Source: Anaerosolibacter carboniphilus (GTDB lineage: Bacteria > Bacillota > Clostridia > Peptostreptococcales > Thermotaleaceae). From it: a DNA stretch of 64,000 nucleotides. This document shows, piece by piece, positions 1 through 8,830 of this stretch. A program made the translations under genes and the position numbers. The first letter of the stretch is position 1. Every line of letters begins with the position of its first letter. The DNA lies in assembly GCF_014205875.1 (NCBI RefSeq), contig NZ_JACHEN010000011.1, forward strand, positions 1 to 64,000, given 5' to 3'. Under the pieces are notes generated by a model. That model made no database searches. It saw only the letters and a list, made by a program, of their open reading frames with translations, and had not been told where the DNA came from.

Positions 1-22
1 GGCGTACTTCCATTAAAGCAAA

Positions 23-100
23 AGAGGTTCTTTTTTTCATTATTAAAATTTTTCCATTGTCAATCTGTAATTATTTCTTTGATGCAACATTAGAACCTCT
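23..100. other. Upstream AT-rich leader with inverted repeat
   Basis: The first 210 bases hold no gene I can support. AGAGGTTCT at 23-31 and AGAACCTCT at 92-100 form a 9-bp inverted repeat, and each arm is followed by a T run. The first arm plus its T run could be the right half of a terminator whose left half lies outside the window. No clear -35/-10 pair was found for the next gene. Confidence 0.3.
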
Positions 101-210
101 AAGGATCTTTTTTTATACTTTCAGAAAAATTTATTCGTCGCAGGATTTTATCCCTATATATAGAAAATAATAGAATGAATAGGATTGACTACAAGAAAGG
201 ATTGAAAACC

Positions 211-1416
211 ATGACGAAAAAACTATATCATGAGAATGTTTACTTAAAGGAATTTACAGCAGATATATTAAGTATTCTTGAAAAAGAAGGCAAATATCAT
301 GTTATTTTAGATCAATCAGCTTTTTACCCAGAAGGAGGAGGCCAACCTCATGATCAAGGATGGATCGAAGACAGTGAAGTTGAATATGTATATGAGGAGA
401 ATCACCAGATATATCATGTTGTCAATATTCCCCCTGAAAAACTCATACATGCTAAATGTAAAATAGATTGGAAACGAAGATTTGATCATATGCAACAACA
501 TCTTGGTCAACATATACTATCCTCTGCTTTTGATAAACTCTTTGATGCTGCAACTGTGGGTTTTCATTTAGGTACAGAGTACATTACAATTGATATCACC
601 CTTGGAAATATAACAAAACAACAGATTGAAAAAGCTGAATATTTGTCCAATCAGGTGATATGGAATAATCTCCATGTAAAACAGTTATACCCTGATCCAG
701 AAACGCTTAAAGCATTACCGCTCCGAAAGCAGCCAAAAGTCACAGAGAATATTCGAATTGTCGAGATCGATCAAGTTGACTATTCTCCCTGTGGCGGTAC
801 ACACCCATCTCAGACAGGCGAAGTGGGAATCATTAAGATACGTCGTTGGGAAAAAATTCGTGATACTACCCGTATAGAGTTTGTCTGCGGAAACCGAGCT
901 TTGAAAGACTATACATGGAAAAATGATCAAATAAATACACTTTCCAATTTGTTTTCAGTAAAGGACCAAGATACTCAGATAGCCGTTGAAAAAATGTATT
1001 CTGAAAATCAAACGATGAAAAAAGATTTGAAAAGTATGCATGATCAGCTCATGGTATATGAAGCAAAGGCGCTTTATGATCAAGCCGAAGTGAGCAAGAC
1101 CGTGAGAATTATTCATAGGGTTTTTGAGCAACGAGATTTCGGAGAGCTTAGACAATTGGCAGCTAAAATCGTATCCAATCCGAATGTTGTTGTTTTATTC
1201 GGAACAAAGGATAACGAAAAAGCTCAGATCGTTCTAAGTCGCTCAAGTGAAATCAACATCAATATGAATGAGCTTTTTAAGGAAATCTCACCTTTAATTA
1301 ACGGAAAAGGGGGCGGAAATCCCCAGACAGCACAAGGTGGTGGAAATGAAGTCAGTAACCTAGGTTCTTCTCTATTGGCAGCTCAAAACATTATTATGAA
1401 AAGATATTTGGCATAA
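211..1416 (+). CDS. AlaX-like alanyl-tRNA editing protein with DHHA1 domain
   Basis: Freestanding trans-editing protein expected to hydrolyse mischarged Ser- or Gly-tRNA(Ala). The N-terminal half is the AlaRS/ThrRS second additional domain, with the zinc/catalytic motif HxxxH at His97/His101 and a CGGTH motif (Cys194, His198). A coiled linker at about 250-290 leads to a C-terminal DHHA1 domain ending in the glycine-rich GGGNP...GGG motif. At 401 aa it fits the long AlaX-L class. I chose the ATG at 211 because AAGAAAGG lies 10 nt upstream; an in-frame ATG at 175 has no ribosome-binding site. It stands alone and is closed by a strong terminator. Family assignment is firm; which tRNA is edited is known only from the family. 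Confidence 0.9.
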   Translation: MTKKLYHENVYLKEFTADILSILEKEGKYHVILDQSAFYPEGGGQPHDQGWIEDSEVEYVYEENHQIYHVVNIPPEKLIHAKCKIDWKRRFDHMQQHLGQHILSSAFDKLFDAATVGFHLGTEYITIDITLGNITKQQIEKAEYLSNQVIWNNLHVKQLYPDPETLKALPLRKQPKVTENIRIVEIDQVDYSPCGGTHPSQTGEVGIIKIRRWEKIRDTTRIEFVCGNRALKDYTWKNDQINTLSNLFSVKDQDTQIAVEKMYSENQTMKKDLKSMHDQLMVYEAKALYDQAEVSKTVRIIHRVFEQRDFGELRQLAAKIVSNPNVVVLFGTKDNEKAQIVLSRSSEININMNELFKEISPLINGKGGGNPQTAQGGGNEVSNLGSSLLAAQNIIMKRYLA

Positions 1417-1462
1417 GCATAAAAGAAAACCATCTCCTTAAGAAGATGGTTTTCTTTTATGC
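1417..1462 (+). terminator. Intrinsic terminator after the AlaX-like gene
   Basis: A perfect 19-bp inverted repeat (1417-1435 with 1444-1462) starts directly after the stop codon. Its arms carry A-rich and T-rich tracts, so it can act as a terminator on either strand. Confidence 0.85.
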
Positions 1463-1688
1463 TTCACCCTATTTTGCTTGGAAAATTGGACTTTCTATTA
1501 TAAATTATAAACAAGATGGCCTTTCTTTACAATATATTTTTTCGATTTTTTTCTACAAATTTCTTTCTCATTCTCCAAATAATGGCTTCAGCTGCACATT
1601 ATAAGTAACAAGGTTTTTCGTCAGAAGTAATATTTTTATACTTCAGTTAATAAGTATATCCTAAAGTATGTTTTTGTGGAGGGATATT

Positions 1689-1970
1689 ATGATTCATCAT
1701 GAAGGAATATCTTATCTTGATTCTGATGATATATATTATTATTATTGTCATGCAGATAAGAATGAGATTGAAAAATATAGAAACAAATGGTATAAGATCA
1801 TATGTGTAATTGAATTTAAAAATATATCGGATCACATGAATACTTACTTTGTTCCTCAACCAAAACTGGAAGAATTTTTGAAATCCAACCCTGAAAAGCT
1901 TCTAGACATTATACCTACTAGTATAGATGAAGTTAGTGAAATACTAAGTAAATATGATATATCTATTTAA
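1689..1970 (+). CDS. Hypothetical protein, 93 aa
   Basis: I do not recognise this protein. The ATG at 1689 has TGGAGGG 5 nt upstream; the in-frame ATG at 1668 does not. The product is soluble, rich in Tyr, Ile and acidic residues, with a YYYY run near residue 20 and no signal peptide or membrane segment. It looks like a small folded domain rather than a fragment. It is followed by a short inverted repeat (AATAAGAA/TTCTTATT, about 1970-1998) and converges on the cardiolipin synthase gene. No function is proposed. Confidence 0.6.
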   Translation: MIHHEGISYLDSDDIYYYYCHADKNEIEKYRNKWYKIICVIEFKNISDHMNTYFVPQPKLEEFLKSNPEKLLDIIPTSIDEVSEILSKYDISI

Positions 1971-1996
1971 TAAGAACATTCATGGAGGATTCTTAT

Positions 1997-3373
1997 TTAT
2001 AAGGATCCTCTTATCAATTTAATCAACTGCATACCTGCCATGTCAGCCATGCTTTCTTGTCCTTGTGCTTCTACTTTATAAGAGTGACTTACATACTCGT
2101 TAAAGATTTCAACCAGTTTCTCTACATATCCTTCACTATAGATGATGCAGATTATTTCATAATCTCTTTGCATGCCTCGATAATCAAAATTTGCGGTACC
2201 TACTGAAGCAACATACCCATCTACAGCAATCATTTTATTGTGGGTAAAACCATTCATGAATTTAAATATGTTGACACCAGATTTTGCGAGCCTTCTAGCC
2301 CAAAGATTTGTAGCATACTTAGCAATAATATTATCAGAATCAATTGGAATCAGTATTTGCACATCCACGCCTCTCGCCACAGCATTTTCAAGGGCAACCA
2401 CGATGCTTTCAGAAGGTATAAAATAAGGTGTTATAATATGAATCTGCTTTTCTGCCCTATTTATTAATGAGAAATAGGCGTGTTCAATATTATTTTGAGG
2501 TGAATCAGGTCCTCCTGTAACAATTTGTACTGAAATTTCTCCATCTTTTCTTTCGTTATTAAAATAGGCTTTATCCGTTAATGCTTTCCCTGTAGCAACA
2601 TACCAATCCCTCAAAAAAACAATTTGTAGCTGTCTTGCAGAATCACCCTCGATTATAATATCCAAATCTTTCCATTTCCCGATCTCTGTTTTTTCTCCAA
2701 AGTACTCATCGGCGATATTTCTTCCACCTGTAATACAGACTTTTCCATCTACTACCAAGAGTTTTCTATGATTGCGATGATTCAGACTTAAATTGTAAAT
2801 GCCTTGCCAAATTGGTGAAAAAGCAACTGCCTCTATGCCTTCTTTTTTTAACTCTCGAATATACTTTGGCTTCATTAGCAGACATCCAAAACCATCATAG
2901 AGGAATCTTACTTCTACGCCCTCTCTGCTTTTCTGAACAAGCAGTTCTTTAAACTTCATTCCGATCTCATCATCCTTAATGATAAAATATTCTATATGAA
3001 TGTGTTCTTTTGCTTTTCTGATAGTTTCAAATACTGCTTTATGGAATTTATCTTCATTTTCTAATAGATCAATATGATTCTGATCAAAAATACTTTCGCT
3101 AAAGTATTGGGGATAACTATACCTTTTTCCTAAAACGCTTTGTACCGTTATGTCTTTTTTATACATTCCTTGGCCATTTAGCAGTTCGATGTATTCTTGC
3201 CCTTTTCTCGCCGTATTTCCATGTTGATCGCGTTGAATATCCTTCATGAGGGCAACTGAAGCTAAAATCATCAGCACGATCATCAAGCCATGGAATAGCC
3301 ATCGGACAGAAACATACCTTATCAGTGAAATCATCATACTTAGCACGAATATAAGCAAAATTAGCCTCTTCAA
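1997..3373 (-). CDS. cls: Cardiolipin synthase, phospholipase D family
   Basis: Membrane enzyme that condenses two phosphatidylglycerols into cardiolipin and glycerol. Two N-terminal membrane segments lie at about residues 3-20 and 24-43. Two PLD domains follow, each with the HxKxxxxD(x)6G(G/T)xN signature: HRKLLVVDG..GGRN near residue 205 and HNKMIAVDG..GTAN near residue 382. The length of 458 aa is slightly short of the usual 480-510. The start appears to be TTG at 3373, because a stop codon precedes it directly in frame and GGTAGG lies upstream. It is monocistronic. Confidence 0.92.
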   Translation of the reverse strand: MKRLILLIFVLSMMISLIRYVSVRWLFHGLMIVLMILASVALMKDIQRDQHGNTARKGQEYIELLNGQGMYKKDITVQSVLGKRYSYPQYFSESIFDQNHIDLLENEDKFHKAVFETIRKAKEHIHIEYFIIKDDEIGMKFKELLVQKSREGVEVRFLYDGFGCLLMKPKYIRELKKEGIEAVAFSPIWQGIYNLSLNHRNHRKLLVVDGKVCITGGRNIADEYFGEKTEIGKWKDLDIIIEGDSARQLQIVFLRDWYVATGKALTDKAYFNNERKDGEISVQIVTGGPDSPQNNIEHAYFSLINRAEKQIHIITPYFIPSESIVVALENAVARGVDVQILIPIDSDNIIAKYATNLWARRLAKSGVNIFKFMNGFTHNKMIAVDGYVASVGTANFDYRGMQRDYEIICIIYSEGYVEKLVEIFNEYVSHSYKVEAQGQESMADMAGMQLIKLIRGSL

Positions 3374-3454
3374 ATCATCACATCCTACCCAATCATTCTC
3401 TGTAATAGTTTCCCATACTCTGCTATGGTTTAATCATAAAATTATTTTACCCAC

Positions 3455-3482
3455 AAAAAAAGACTCGAATTGAGTCTTTTTT
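3455..3482 (-). terminator. Terminator of the oadB-oadG operon
   Basis: On the minus strand an A-rich GACTC stem, an AATTC loop and GAGTC are followed by a run of seven T. The stem begins at the stop codon of the small gamma-like gene, so it ends the decarboxylase operon. Confidence 0.8.
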
Positions 3483-3612
3483 ATTCCTCAGTATATGGGA
3501 AAAATTTTAGCAATCCCTTGATCATAAAGTAAAATAAAATTAATATTGTAAAGGTAGTTCCCATACCATAAGCCATAATTCTTAATCCTTCAGGAATGAG
3601 TTCAAAATTCAT
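3481..3612 (-). CDS. Small OadG/gamma-like subunit of sodium pump decarboxylase, 43 aa
   Basis: A very short gene directly downstream of the beta subunit. The ATG at 3612 has a strong AGGAGGT 7 nt upstream and lies 12 nt after the stop of oadB. The product has a short N-terminal tail, one hydrophobic segment (about residues 17-33) and a polar C-terminus, the shape of the membrane part of OadG-type gamma subunits, but it lacks the longer soluble zinc-binding tail of classical OadG. Position and topology support a gamma-like anchor; sequence similarity alone is too short to be decisive. Confidence 0.65.
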   Translation of the reverse strand: MNFELIPEGLRIMAYGMGTTFTILILFYFMIKGLLKFFPYTEE

Positions 3613-3624
3613 AGTATCAACCTC

Positions 3625-4746
3625 CTAAGATAATAATGCCAGAACAACGCTGCCTGCGATAATGGAGCCTATTTGACCAGCTACATTTGCACCAACGGCT
3701 TGCATAAGAATAAAATTCGTTGGGTCTTCCTTTTGTGCCATCTTCTGGATCACTCTTGCTGACATGGGAAAGGCAGAAATTCCAGCCGCACCCACCATAG
3801 GATTATATTTTTCTTTTACAAACAAATTCAATACTTTAGCAAAAATAACGCCGCCTGCTGTGTCAAAGATAAATGCCACAAGTCCCATTCCAATAATCAT
3901 CAAAGTATCCCAATCTAAAAATGCACTGGCTTTCATTGTAGAACCTATAATAATACCTAAGAATAAAGTAACTAAATTCGCCAGCTCATTTTGCGCTGTT
4001 TGTGAAAGTCTATCTAGAACACCACACTCTCTGATTAGGTTGCCGAACATCAACAATCCTACCAACGTCACACTAATCGGCGCAATAATACCTGCCAAAA
4101 TCGTCACACAAATTGGGAAAAGAACTTTCACTGTTTTGGAAACTTTCACATCATGATAATCCATTCGAATTCTACGTTCTTCCTTGGTGGTTAAGGCACG
4201 GATAACAGGTGGCTGAATTACCGGCACCAACGCCATATAGGAATAAGCCGCTACAGAAATTGGTCCTAAGAGATCTTTCGCAAATCGATTAGCTACAAAG
4301 ATGGATGTAGGTCCATCGGCAGCGCCAATGATGCCAATAGATGCTGCTTCTTTTAAAGGAAATCCGAGTAGCAGAGCTGCTAATAAGGTAAAAAATATCC
4401 CAAATTGAGCAGCCGCTCCAAAAAACAACATGGAAGGCATTCTCAGCAGTGGAGTAAAATCGATCATAGCACCTACAGCAATGAAGATAAACGCAGGCAA
4501 TAGCTCTGTTAAAATCGTTGTATTAAATAAGATTCCTAAAACACCATGCTGAGGGTCAGCAATCCCCGGTATTCCTTCAACGACAGGGATATTGGTAAGA
4601 ATTGCTCCAAAACCTATGGGCAACAATAGCATAGGTTCATACTCTTTTTTAATCGCTAGATAAATTAAAAAGCCTCCTATTAAAAACATTCCTACATTTC
4701 CTAGGGTCAAACCCTGAATTCCTACTAACAATTTTTCCATCAACAT
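3625..4746 (-). CDS. oadB: Sodium ion-translocating decarboxylase, beta subunit
   Basis: Polytopic membrane subunit that couples decarboxylation of a carboxybiotin carrier to Na+ export (OadB/GcdB/MmdB family). The 373 aa hold about nine to eleven membrane segments and the conserved IGAADGPTSIF motif around residue 150, with the DGPT region that binds Na+. ATG at 4746 is preferred over the TTG at 4764 because GAGGAGG sits 9 nt before it. Odd point: no carboxyltransferase alpha subunit and no biotin carrier gene is nearby, only a tiny gamma-like partner. The substrate (oxaloacetate, glutaconyl-CoA or methylmalonyl-CoA) cannot be told; oadB is used as the family name. A Mn2+ riboswitch lies upstream in the same direction. 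Confidence 0.9.
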   Translation of the reverse strand: MLMEKLLVGIQGLTLGNVGMFLIGGFLIYLAIKKEYEPMLLLPIGFGAILTNIPVVEGIPGIADPQHGVLGILFNTTILTELLPAFIFIAVGAMIDFTPLLRMPSMLFFGAAAQFGIFFTLLAALLLGFPLKEAASIGIIGAADGPTSIFVANRFAKDLLGPISVAAYSYMALVPVIQPPVIRALTTKEERRIRMDYHDVKVSKTVKVLFPICVTILAGIIAPISVTLVGLLMFGNLIRECGVLDRLSQTAQNELANLVTLFLGIIIGSTMKASAFLDWDTLMIIGMGLVAFIFDTAGGVIFAKVLNLFVKEKYNPMVGAAGISAFPMSARVIQKMAQKEDPTNFILMQAVGANVAGQIGSIIAGSVVLALLS

Positions 4747-4774
4747 GAATAACATCCTCCTCAATTACTGTTTG

Positions 4775-4959
4775 GAACAAAAGCATTTCATGTTCTAAAG
4801 TGAAAGGAAGTGCTTTTGTTCTTCACAGGGAACTAATAGTTCTCTGTGACGCTTCGCTGTGACCCTCCAATTATTGGACATAAAAATCGCAAATTGCTCC
4901 GCAAATGCTCATAGCGCAATAGAGATTTCTTCGAGTAAGACTCTCAAAATCTCTATTGC
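4775..4959. repeat. Structured intergenic repeat, copy 1 (divergent)
   Basis: Same plan as the other copies: a GAACAAAAGCA arm (4775-4785) pairs with TGCTTTTGTTC (4811-4821), then TTCaCAGGGAAC..GTTCTCTGTG forms a second hairpin, then GCTTCGCTGTGACCCTCC, and a perfect 13-bp terminal stem (GCAATAGAGATTT 4916-4928 with 4947-4959). It sits in the leader of oadB. Confidence 0.55.
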
Positions 4960-5064
4960 TTAAATTAACCGAAGGTTTAGATTCTCTGCAATATAAGATA
5001 TCATTAAATAGTTGTATTGCATAGAGATAGTATGATGGGGTGAACCCCTTTAAAAATCCCCCAC

Positions 5065-5245
5065 ATATAGGAAATTGAAAACCATAATTTCCTATATATG
5101 AACAAAGTTGCCTATCGGCAATTTTTCGCTAGGAAACCCTGGGTGTCCTTCGACGCCTGCAAAGCAGGCTGCGCACCTTCCTGAATACGGTAAGCCCTCT
5201 GCACACCTCACATCTAAGAAATCATGTGATCATCATTTCTTAGAT
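5065..5245. repeat. Structured intergenic repeat, copy 2
   Basis: The core at 5100-5207 (GAACAAAGTTGCC..GGCAATTTTTCGCTAGGAAACCC...CTGAATACGG...CCCTCTGCACACC) shares long identical blocks with the copy at 60188. It is flanked by two palindromic stems: ATATAGGAAATT/AATTTCCTATAT (5065-5076/5086-5097) and an 11-bp stem ATCTAAGAAAT/ATTTCTTAGAT (5212-5222/5235-5245). The first stem and its GAAAACCAT loop recur exactly at 60296-60334, but there on the other side of the core. Confidence 0.75.
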
Positions 5246-5293
5246 ATCAAAAAAGACCTTTGTTTATACAATTCTTGTATAAACAAAGGTCTT
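5245..5293 (-). terminator. Expression-platform terminator of Mn2+ riboswitch 1
   Basis: On the minus strand an 18-bp perfect stem (AAGACCTTTGTTTATACA with its complement) with a 5-nt loop is followed by TTTTTTGAT. Its 5' arm contains the AAGACCTTTG strand that closes the aptamer, so aptamer and terminator are mutually exclusive, as expected for a ligand-ON transcription switch. Confidence 0.85.
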
Positions 5294-5392
5294 GCCTTCA
5301 AGATTTCTTGATAAACCAGCCGAGCTGTTATAACAGCTGAGATGACGACTAGTTATATGGCCGATGGCCATTGGCTACTCCCCTTTATTCTA
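5284..5392 (-). promoter_or_regulatory. yybP-ykoY Mn2+ riboswitch aptamer, upstream of oadB
   Basis: The minus strand shows the two conserved strands of the yybP-ykoY family: AAAGGGGAGTAGCC at the 5' end (about 5373-5389) and GGCAAGACCTTTG at the 3' end (5284-5296), with internal hairpins between them. The family senses Mn2+ and usually turns on export or Mn-related genes. Here the next gene downstream is oadB, about 500 nt away, with two structured repeats between. Confidence 0.85.
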
Positions 5393-5415
5393 GCAACTAT
5401 ATACTGATAAAATCA

Positions 5416-5444
5416 AGTATAGCACAGTCATTTTTTAAAGTAAA
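5416..5444 (-). promoter_or_regulatory. Sigma-A-type promoter for riboswitch 1
   Basis: TTTACT at 5444-5439 and TATACT at 5421-5416 on the minus strand are 17 bp apart, about 20 nt upstream of the aptamer. Confidence 0.65.
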
Positions 5445-5504
5445 TCATAGATCTTGGATTTAAGCATTGTAATTCAAATATATTTCAATAAAAAACTTAC
5501 CTTT

Positions 5505-6887
5505 TCATTCTGCGACATTTTCTTTTCTTTTATTCGTTGATGTTCCTAAATATCCAAAAATAATTGTAAGAACTGGTGATATATAACAAAGCACAGCATA
5601 AGGTCCATACTTTCCAGCTGAAACCCCAGTAATAGCTGCTGCGATGATTGCATTTACATTCCAAGGAATTAGGGGTGCAATAGTGGTCCCTGTGTCAGCA
5701 ATGGTTCTTGCCAGGATCGCCCTGTCAACGTTCAATTCCTCATATTTAGATTTGAGAAACCTTCCAGGCAAGAGGATTCCTACTGTTTGATCACAGGTAA
5801 TAATCGTTAATAAGCTGCTTAAAATCCCTGTTTTAAAAATTAAATTTCCCTTTGATTTTGTATCGGCCATTAATTGATCGACCATGGGACGAATCATGCC
5901 CGTCCCTTCCAAGATACTGTTCAAAGAAACAGCACCTAATACAATCAAAATAACCTCAAACATGGGTAGAATACCGCCACCTTTTAATATCTGATCCAAT
6001 TCAGCCATGCCAGTATTGGCTCCAAACCCATAATATATTATTTTTATCATTTCTAAAAGAGAAATATTTTGCATCAATAAGCTAAATCCAATACCACCGA
6101 TTGTTCCAAATATCATATTGGGAATAATTTTTACACCCATCATTGCAAGAACAATCACAATGATTGGAAGAATCATGAGGATGGGTGAAATGTAAAAATT
6201 CGAAGCTATTCCTTTTTGGTAAGCCTGCAATACACCCTGATAAAGGCCTACATTATACCGTGTTCCCAACATGTAATAGAATACAGCACTAATAATCATC
6301 GTTGGGATAAGCGTTACAAGGATACTCTTTACTCCATCTTTGTACCTTACATCGGTGGTTTTCATTGTTAAATTCACCAGACTACCAATTGGAGAAACCT
6401 TATCAGCGATAAAAGCTCCGGAAATAATGGCACCTATCAAAATGGGTGAGGGAATCACAAGTCCTCTTCCCATTCCCAATAAGACCATACCAATGGTACT
6501 TACCGTTCCTAGGGCAGTTCCCATGATCAATGAAATCAACGCCGCTGATACAAAGCAGGCCAATACATAGTTGATCTGATGAATATAATTAAATCCATAA
6601 TAAATCATGGTTGGCACAATACCCGAAGCCATCCATAGAGCAATTAACATCCCTATCAATATAATTACCATAAATACAGTCTGACACTCTTCGATTCCAG
6701 CTATGAGCATTTTCATAACCTGCTTTGCTTGGATGCCACTTTTTACAGCAATAAACGCTACGAGTAATGTGCTGCCAAATAGACCGATGAATAATGGATA
6801 ACGAAAAAAAATACATAAAGCAATAAAACTAATCGTTCCTATGAGTGAGAGATATACATCTTTTCTCCGTATTATATTATATTTCAT
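5505..6887 (-). CDS. nhaC: NhaC-family Na+/H+ antiporter
   Basis: Integral membrane antiporter of about eleven or twelve segments that exchanges Na+ for H+, or carries organic solutes in some homologues. Visible family features are the conserved GTALGTVSTIG block near residue 130, IISGAFIADKVSPIGSLVNLT near 170, and ADTGTTIAPLIPWNVNA near 405. The start at 6887 has GGAGG 4 nt upstream; the in-frame ATG at 6923 has no ribosome-binding site. Length 460 aa is normal. It lies upstream of the Mn2+ riboswitch-oadB unit and is transcribed in the same direction, but the riboswitch promoter makes oadB a separate unit. In a sodium-based cell it would help pH and Na+ balance (inference). Confidence 0.9.
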   Translation of the reverse strand: MKYNIIRRKDVYLSLIGTISFIALCIFFRYPLFIGLFGSTLLVAFIAVKSGIQAKQVMKMLIAGIEECQTVFMVIILIGMLIALWMASGIVPTMIYYGFNYIHQINYVLACFVSAALISLIMGTALGTVSTIGMVLLGMGRGLVIPSPILIGAIISGAFIADKVSPIGSLVNLTMKTTDVRYKDGVKSILVTLIPTMIISAVFYYMLGTRYNVGLYQGVLQAYQKGIASNFYISPILMILPIIVIVLAMMGVKIIPNMIFGTIGGIGFSLLMQNISLLEMIKIIYYGFGANTGMAELDQILKGGGILPMFEVILIVLGAVSLNSILEGTGMIRPMVDQLMADTKSKGNLIFKTGILSSLLTIITCDQTVGILLPGRFLKSKYEELNVDRAILARTIADTGTTIAPLIPWNVNAIIAAAITGVSAGKYGPYAVLCYISPVLTIIFGYLGTSTNKRKENVAE

Positions 6888-6962
6888 AAAGCCTCCAGCG
6901 ACACGCTTATTTACATTCTCCATTATACTATAAAAATTACTTTCATAGAATGAATGCGCGAA

Positions 6963-6992
6963 ATAAAAAGAGGAACCCTTTTAGGTTCCCCT
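6963..6992 (-). terminator. Terminator of asnS
   Basis: Minus strand: GGGGAACC, a short loop, GGTTCCTC, then TTTTTATTT, 10 nt after the asnS stop codon. Confidence 0.85.
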
Positions 6993-7001
6993 CCAATGTT
7001 A

Positions 7002-8396
7002 TTAAAACTCTGCCGTCTTTACTGTTCTTGGGAAAGAAATTACATCTCTGATATTACCCATACCTGTTAAATACATAATGGCTCTCTCAAATCCAAGCCC
7101 ATACCCTGCATGTCTTGTTCCGCCATATTTTCTTAATTCAAGATACCACCAATAATCATCTTTGTGGAGCTCCATTTCTTCCATTCTTCTCTCCAGCACA
7201 TCCATTCTTTCTTCCCTTTGGCTACCTCCAATAATCTCACCAACACCTGGTACAAGAAGATCCATAGCTGCCACTGTTTTCTGATCATCATTTAATCTCA
7301 TATAGAATGCTTTGATGTCCTTTGGATAATTCGTCACGAATACGGGCTTCTTAAATACCTTTTCTGTTAGGTATCTTTCATGCTCTGTCTGCAAGTCACA
7401 TCCCCACTCCACAGGATATTCAAAAGATTCTTTTGAGTTCTTCAATATTTCAATTGCTTCAGTATAACTTACTCTACCAAATTCTGAATTTAATACGTTA
7501 TTAAGACGGTCAAATAAGCCTGTATCAATAAATGTGTTAAAAAACTCCATCTCTTCCGGAGCATTTTCCATGACATACTGAATGATAAATTTCATCATTT
7601 CTTCAGCTAACTCCATATTGTCTTCCAAATCAGCAAAGGCGATTTCTGGCTCGATCATCCAAAATTCTGCCGCATGTCTTGCTGTATTGGAATTTTCAGC
7701 TCTAAACGTCGGGCCAAAGGTATATACATTTCTAAAGGCCATACAATAAGACTCTACATTAAGCTGCCCACTCACCGTCAAATTTGTCTCTTTTCCGAAG
7801 AAATCCTTTGAAACATCTACACGGCCTTCCTCATCTTTAGGGATATTGTTAAAATCTAAGGTAGAAACCCTAAACATCGCTCCAGCCCCTTCACAATCAC
7901 TACCGGTTATGATTGGTGTATGCACATAAACAAATCCTCTCTCTTGGAAGAACTTATGTATGGCATATGCAGCAATGGATCTTACCCGAAACACAGCTGA
8001 AAAGGTATTGCTTCTTGGTCTTAGATGGGCAATGCTTCTTAAGAACTCAAAGCTATGTCTTTTTTTCTGTAAAGGATAGTCGGGTGTAGAAGGTCCTTCC
8101 ACTTCAATATGAGTCGCCTTGATCTCAAATGGCTGCTTCGCTTCGGGTGTAGCTACCAGTTTTCCTTCCACAATAATGGCTGAACTGATTGGCAGCTTGG
8201 ATATTTCGTCAAAATTTTCCAATTGATCTTCAAGTACAATTTGAATGTTTTTATAGTAACTCCCGTCATTCAGTTCTATGAATCCAAATGTTTTTGACGT
8301 TCGAGAGGTTCGAATCCATCCTCCGATTTTCACAGTTTGATCTAGGTATTGATCAGTCTCTTTAAAAATTTTCTTCACTTCTAATAATTTGATCAT
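7002..8396 (-). CDS. asnS: Asparaginyl-tRNA synthetase
   Basis: Class IIb aminoacyl-tRNA synthetase charging tRNA(Asn) with asparagine in the cytoplasm. An N-terminal OB-fold anticodon-binding domain (about residues 15-110, [11 protein letters not shown]...FIELNDGS) is followed by the class II catalytic core with motif 2 [21 protein letters not shown] (about residues 230-250) and motif 3 [13 protein letters not shown] near the C-terminus. Asn specificity rather than Asp is suggested by the 464-aa length and the [12 protein letters not shown] signature. A T-box leader that responds to uncharged tRNA lies upstream, and a terminator follows. Confidence 0.96.
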   Translation of the reverse strand: MIKLLEVKKIFKETDQYLDQTVKIGGWIRTSRTSKTFGFIELNDGSYYKNIQIVLEDQLENFDEISKLPISSAIIVEGKLVATPEAKQPFEIKATHIEVEGPSTPDYPLQKKRHSFEFLRSIAHLRPRSNTFSAVFRVRSIAAYAIHKFFQERGFVYVHTPIITGSDCEGAGAMFRVSTLDFNNIPKDEEGRVDVSKDFFGKETNLTVSGQLNVESYCMAFRNVYTFGPTFRAENSNTARHAAEFWMIEPEIAFADLEDNMELAEEMMKFIIQYVMENAPEEMEFFNTFIDTGLFDRLNNVLNSEFGRVSYTEAIEILKNSKESFEYPVEWGCDLQTEHERYLTEKVFKKPVFVTNYPKDIKAFYMRLNDDQKTVAAMDLLVPGVGEIIGGSQREERMDVLERRMEEMELHKDDYWWYLELRKYGGTRHAGYGLGFERAIMYLTGMGNIRDVISFPRTVKTAEF

Positions 8397-8439
8397 TCCG
8401 TACTTCCTCCTTTTCGAATTTACGAAATATTGTTACAAA

Positions 8440-8723
8440 AATATAAAAGCCCTCCTCCCTAAGCAGGGACGAAAGGCTAATTTCCGCGGTACCACCCTCA
8501 TTGTCAAAACGACCAACTCCTACCAGCGTTGAAGAAAACATCCAACACTGCCCAATGGATAACGGTTTGGCTCCGTCTAAGCCTACTTTCCTAAGATTTC
8601 GGTTAGAAACTCTGAGGTGTTCTTCAATAAAGGCTTTGTATCGGTCTTCCACCATCACCGACTCGCTAGGACTACATCCCTTATCTACTCTTCTCTTCTT
8701 TGTCTTTTGCTATATGGTTTGTT
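8440..8723 (-). promoter_or_regulatory. T-box leader controlling asnS
   Basis: The minus strand carries the T-box signature AGGGTGGTACCGCGGAA (about 8482-8499) followed by a GC-rich terminator and a T-rich tract (8440-8480). A long stem I region begins near 8700. Within stem I, AAC at 8604-8602 is a candidate asparagine specifier codon, on the 3' side just before the CCGA that closes the helix. The antiterminator would let asnS be transcribed when tRNA(Asn) is uncharged. Confidence 0.93.
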
Positions 8724-8729
8724 AAGCAT

Positions 8730-8758
8730 ATTATATGCTTGGTTCAAACATATGTCAA
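8730..8758 (-). promoter_or_regulatory. Consensus promoter for the asnS T-box transcript
   Basis: Minus strand TTGACA (8758-8753), 17-bp spacer, TATAAT (8735-8730). A perfect sigma-A consensus, with transcription starting near 8723. Confidence 0.85.
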
Positions 8759-8830
8759 ATCTTTTTTCCCTTTCTTGACAATGTTCAAGTCGTTCTAAGT
8801 TAGTGTAAGTATTCACCATTTCCAATGAAA

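Noticed and set aside
5108-5311. Plus-strand open frame of 67 codons
   Set aside because: It is antisense to repeat copy 2 and the Mn2+ riboswitch terminator.
8362-8658. Minus-strand open frame of 98 codons
   Set aside because: It lies across the asnS T-box leader; the RNA landmarks explain the sequence and no protein family fits.
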